Source: Massilia sp. NR 4-1 (lineage in GTDB: Bacteria; Pseudomonadota; Gammaproteobacteria; Burkholderiales; Burkholderiaceae_D). From it: a stretch of DNA of 64,000 nucleotides. The notes below the pieces were generated by a model. That model had not been told where the DNA came from. It did not search any database and saw only the letters and a list, made by a program, of their open reading frames with translations. Shown here in pieces: positions 61,879 through 64,000 of the stretch (positions are counted from its first letter, which is position 1; every line of letters starts with the position of its first letter). The position numbers and the translations under genes are program-made. Where the stretch lies: the NCBI RefSeq assembly GCF_001191005.1, contig NZ_CP012201.1, positions 3,410,001 to 3,474,000 on the forward strand, in the 5' to 3' direction.

Positions 61879-61908
61879 TTGGCACTCATCGATGGAGAGT
61901 GCTAATAT
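61879..61908 (+). promoter_or_regulatory. CIRCE operator within the rpoH promoter
   Basis: TTGGCACTC (61879-61887), nine bases, GAGTGCTAA (61897-61905) matches the HrcA-binding CIRCE element TTAGCACTC-N9-GAGTGCTAA with one mismatch. TTGGCA (61879-61884) and TAATAT (61903-61908), 18 bases apart, form a sigma-70 promoter overlapping it. HrcA bound here would block rpoH transcription until heat shock. Confidence 0.85.
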
Positions 61909-62076
61909 ATGTTCAAGAGCAAGTTTGAAACATGCTTCGGAGCAAGTTTAAGAGCCGATTAAGTTCCATCCGGCATTCTGCATCCGAACGGTAAAGAACC
62001 GTAACAGTCCATGTGCCCGACAATTCCGCATGGCATATTGAGACTAAAGCAACACCTTCGAGCGAGGAAAGAATAT

Positions 62077-62976
62077 ATGACTACGATGTCCGCACAATCC
62101 GCCCTGGTACCCGCCGGCAACAGTGCACTGGGCCTCGGCTTCAGTGGCAACCTGGGCAACCTGGACGCCTATATTTCGGCCGTCAACCGCCTGCCCATGC
62201 TGTCGCATGAGGATGAGGTGCGCCTGGGCCGCCGCCTGAAGGAAAACAACGACCTGGGCGCCGCCCAGGAGCTGGTGCTGTCCCACCTGCGCCTGGTGGT
62301 GTCGATCGCGCGCGGCTATCTGGGCTATGGCCTGCCGCACGCCGACCTGATCCAGGAAGGCAATATCGGCCTGATGAAAGCCGTCAAGCGCTTCGACCCG
62401 GACCAGGGCGTGCGCCTGGTGTCCTATGCCATGCACTGGATCAAGGCCGAGATGCACGAATACATCCTGAAGAACTGGCGCCTGGTCAAAGTGGCCACCA
62501 CCAAGGCCCAGCGCAAGCTGTTCTTCAACCTGCGCAGCCACAAGCAAGGCCTGGATGCCATGTCGCCGGCCCAGATCGACCAGCTGGCCAAGCTGCTGGA
62601 CGTCAAGCGCGAGGAAGTGATCGAAATGGAAACCCGCCTCTCCGGCCGCGATATCGCGCTGGAAGCGCCGTCCGACGACGAAGACGACAAATTCTCGCCG
62701 ATCGCCTACCTCTCGTCCGACCAGAACGAGCCGACCCGCGTGCTGGAAGCCGAAGCCGTGACCCGTCTGCAATCGGAAGGCCTGGAAACTGCGCTGGGCA
62801 AGCTCGATCCGCGTTCGCGCCGCATCGTCGAAGCGCGCTGGCTGGCCAATGACGACGGTTCCGGTGCCACCTTGCACACCCTGGCCGACGAATTCGGGGT
62901 TTCGGCCGAGCGCATCCGCCAGATCGAAGCGGCCGCGCTGAAGAAGATGAAAGGCGCGCTGGCCGCCTACGTCTAA
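62077..62976 (+). CDS. rpoH: Heat-shock sigma factor RpoH (sigma-32)
   Basis: The 299-residue factor has region 2 (LRLVVSIARGYLGYGLPHADLI, GNIGLMKAVKRFDPDQGVR, YAMHWIKAEMHEYILKNWR), the RpoH box QRKLFFNLRSHKQ, and region 4 helix-turn-helix (LADEFGVSAERIRQIE). The start 62077 follows GAGGAAAG. Its own promoter carries CIRCE, so the HrcA and sigma-32 systems are linked; one likely target, hsp20, is in this window. Confidence 0.98.
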   Translation: MTTMSAQSALVPAGNSALGLGFSGNLGNLDAYISAVNRLPMLSHEDEVRLGRRLKENNDLGAAQELVLSHLRLVVSIARGYLGYGLPHADLIQEGNIGLMKAVKRFDPDQGVRLVSYAMHWIKAEMHEYILKNWRLVKVATTKAQRKLFFNLRSHKQGLDAMSPAQIDQLAKLLDVKREEVIEMETRLSGRDIALEAPSDDEDDKFSPIAYLSSDQNEPTRVLEAEAVTRLQSEGLETALGKLDPRSRRIVEARWLANDDGSGATLHTLADEFGVSAERIRQIEAAALKKMKGALAAYV

Positions 62977-63006
62977 GGCGCCTTGTTGGCTGCCTGAATT
63001 TTCAGA

Positions 63007-63031
63007 AAACCGGGGTTCGCCCCGGTTTTTT
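63007..63031 (+). terminator. Terminator after rpoH
   Basis: AAACCGGGG (63007-63015), TTCG loop, CCCCGGTTT (63020-63028) with a T run. It is a typical strong terminator 31 bases after the rpoH stop. Confidence 0.9.
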
Positions 63032-63119
63032 GTTTTATGCTCGCAGTTCAGCGGTGCGCCGCCGATGATGCAATTTGCTTAATATTTTCCTCGTGAGTGC
63101 CAGCTCGACAGGAGACCCT

Positions 63120-63563
63120 ATGCAGCCCAGAATCATCAGCTTCATGCTGTGCCTCTGCATCTTCAGCATCATTGCCGCCTGCGGCATCGCCCGCAGCACG
63201 GCGCAGGACAACCGCCCGAGGACACCCATGCGCACCAGTGCCAGCTACACCTTGACTGCCGGCCAGACCGTCCCGCTCGCCGCCGGCGCCACGCTCACGC
63301 TCGACCGCATCAACGACAGCCGCTGCCGCAAGGGCGCCGTCTGCGTCTGGGCCGGCTATATCAGCTTCAGTTTCACCGTCAACAAAGGCGGCGCCAGCCA
63401 AAGCTTCGTGCTGGCCGAAGACATGCCCAACGCCGGCAAGACGCAAGTCCTGGACGGCCTTACCTACACCCTTGAAAGCCTGGTGCCGCCCGATCCGCCG
63501 GCCGTCGACGCCCCCTCGCCCGACTACCGCGTCACCGTGCGCGTCACGCTCACCCCACCCTGA
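63120..63563 (+). CDS. Small lipoprotein of unknown function
   Basis: The 147-residue product has a lipoprotein signal peptide (MQPRIISFMLCLCIFSIIAA followed by the lipobox cysteine 21). The mature part is beta-rich (YTLTAGQTVPLAAGATLTLDRI, YISFSFTVNKGGASQSFV) with two close cysteines (SRCRKGAVCVWAGY). The start 63120 is chosen for AGGAG just upstream; an earlier in-frame ATG lacks it. I do not recognise the family with certainty. It stands alone after the rpoH terminator and is convergent with the next gene. Confidence 0.7.
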   Translation: MQPRIISFMLCLCIFSIIAACGIARSTAQDNRPRTPMRTSASYTLTAGQTVPLAAGATLTLDRINDSRCRKGAVCVWAGYISFSFTVNKGGASQSFVLAEDMPNAGKTQVLDGLTYTLESLVPPDPPAVDAPSPDYRVTVRVTLTPP

Positions 63564-63587
63564 GGACACCCGGGTTCAGCCATGGCT

Positions 63588-63935
63588 TCAAGCCTGATGC
63601 CGGCTGCGGCTGTCGGCGGGTGCCTGCGCCCGCTCGTGCAAGCCGTAATCACGCATGACGCTGGCGATGCGTAGGCGGTAGTCCTCAAACAGGGTATCCC
63701 GGCCGGCGGATTGGGCGGCGCGGTGGGCCTCCAGGCGGCGCCATTCGGCGATGGCGGCCTCGTCGCGGAAGAAGGATAGCGAGAGCAGCTTGCCGGGCTG
63801 GCTCAAACTCTGGAAACGCTCGATGGAGATGAAGCCGTCGATCTCGTCCAGCAAGGGGCGCAGCGCGGCGGCGATGTCGAGGTATTCCTGGCGGCCTTCT
63901 TCTTTGGGACTCACTTCAAAAATGACGGCGATCAT
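63588..63935 (-). CDS. Antibiotic biosynthesis monooxygenase (ABM) fold protein
   Basis: This 115-residue ferredoxin-like protein has IAVIFEVSPKEEGRQEYLDI, GFISIERFQSLSQPGKLLSLSFFRDE and EAHRAAQSAGRD. The pattern is that of the ABM family, often named polyketide or quinol monooxygenases, some of which have other roles. The start 63935 follows AGGAG; the frame is open further 5'. It overlaps the upstream gene by 4 bases (ATGA), so both are coupled. Confidence 0.8.
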   Translation of the reverse strand: MIAVIFEVSPKEEGRQEYLDIAAALRPLLDEIDGFISIERFQSLSQPGKLLSLSFFRDEAAIAEWRRLEAHRAAQSAGRDTLFEDYRLRIASVMRDYGLHERAQAPADSRSRHQA

Positions 63936-64000
63936 GCGGCTTCTCCTGGCTTGAAAAATTCGGGGATGCGGGCGTTGTGCGATGGACGGTAGCGCCATGC
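63932..64000 (-). CDS. C-terminal end of an unidentified gene (cut by window edge)
   Basis: The last 22 codons on the minus strand read to a TGA at 63932-63934 (C-terminus ...RIPEFFKPGEAA). The stop overlaps the ATG of the ABM gene (ATGA), and the ribosome site of that gene lies within these codons. The fragment is too short to name. The overlap makes it likely a real co-operonic gene. Confidence 0.5.
   Translation of the reverse strand, partial: AWRYRPSHNARIPEFFKPGEAA

Larger units (their letters stand above)
61734..62076. other. Upstream region of rpoH
   Basis: This 343-base gap contains a 10-base perfect hairpin (61751-61760 with 61766-61775) after ftsX, a GCCAATC-N9-GATTGGC inverted repeat (61861-61883), the CIRCE/promoter element (61879-61908), and a 10-base direct repeat GAGCAAGTTT (61917-61926 and 61940-61949). 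The 5' leader of rpoH is about 160 bases long and may fold as a thermosensor. Confidence 0.65.

Overview
The window reads as a chromosome segment of a high-GC betaproteobacterium, most probably Oxalobacteraceae (Massilia, Duganella or Janthinobacterium type). This is inferred from the gene order around ftsZ, secA and pilBCD, the complete dcw cluster without murB, the betaproteobacterial rnpB and the style of the proteins. No plasmid, prophage, insertion sequence, tRNA, rRNA operon or CRISPR array was seen. Nearly all of the sequence is coding, and the long gene-free stretches (over 300 bases) are listed as features.

Left part (1-8.4 kb): a purine/urate degradation group (xdhB cut by the window edge, xdhA, puuE, and divergent uraH), a short DUF4214 protein behind an AT-rich leader, an orphan copy of the complex I subunit NuoB, an AraC-type regulator and a CorC/HlyC-type CBS membrane protein. 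From 8.4 to 14 kb come pilB-pilC-pilD (type IV pilus motor, platform and prepilin peptidase), then coaE, zapD and yacG. Convergent to these lie mutT, a DUF815-type ATPase and argJ.

Middle part (16.7-31 kb): two sets of apparently lineage-specific genes interrupt an otherwise conserved block (ftsZ - peroxiredoxin - lpxC - dciA - secA - argJ - ATPase - mutT - yacG - zapD - coaE - pilDCB). The first set, between argJ and secA, holds an outer-membrane porin, a tiny PstS-like periplasmic protein, an orphan PAS histidine kinase and an Hsp20 gene with a convincing sigma-32 promoter. The second, between lpxC and the peroxiredoxin, holds an EamA transporter, a bacterial SET-domain protein, and a lipoprotein/astacin-like metalloprotease pair.

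30.4-47.6 kb is the whole dcw cluster on the minus strand (mraZ rsmH ftsL ftsI murE murF mraY murD ftsW murG murC ddl ftsQ ftsA ftsZ). Most junctions overlap by 1 or 4 bases. Upstream of mraZ I find a near-consensus sigma-70 promoter followed at once by four MraZ-type boxes at exactly 10-base intervals. A terminator closes the cluster after ftsZ.

Right part (48-64 kb): a secreted M9 collagenase, a PAS-AraC regulator, glpK, the RNase P RNA gene, an acetolactate-synthase-like ThDP enzyme, an unknown exported protein, a major porin with a structured upstream region, a MerR-type regulator with a cobalamin-type sensor domain that lacks the usual histidine ligand, ftsY-ftsE-ftsX, rpoH under a CIRCE operator, a small lipoprotein and a monooxygenase-fold protein. 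The most notable signals are the rpoH CIRCE promoter, the altered B12-domain MerR protein, the MraZ operator array, the orphan NuoB, the porin/PstS-like/kinase group and the lipoprotein/metalloprotease pair.
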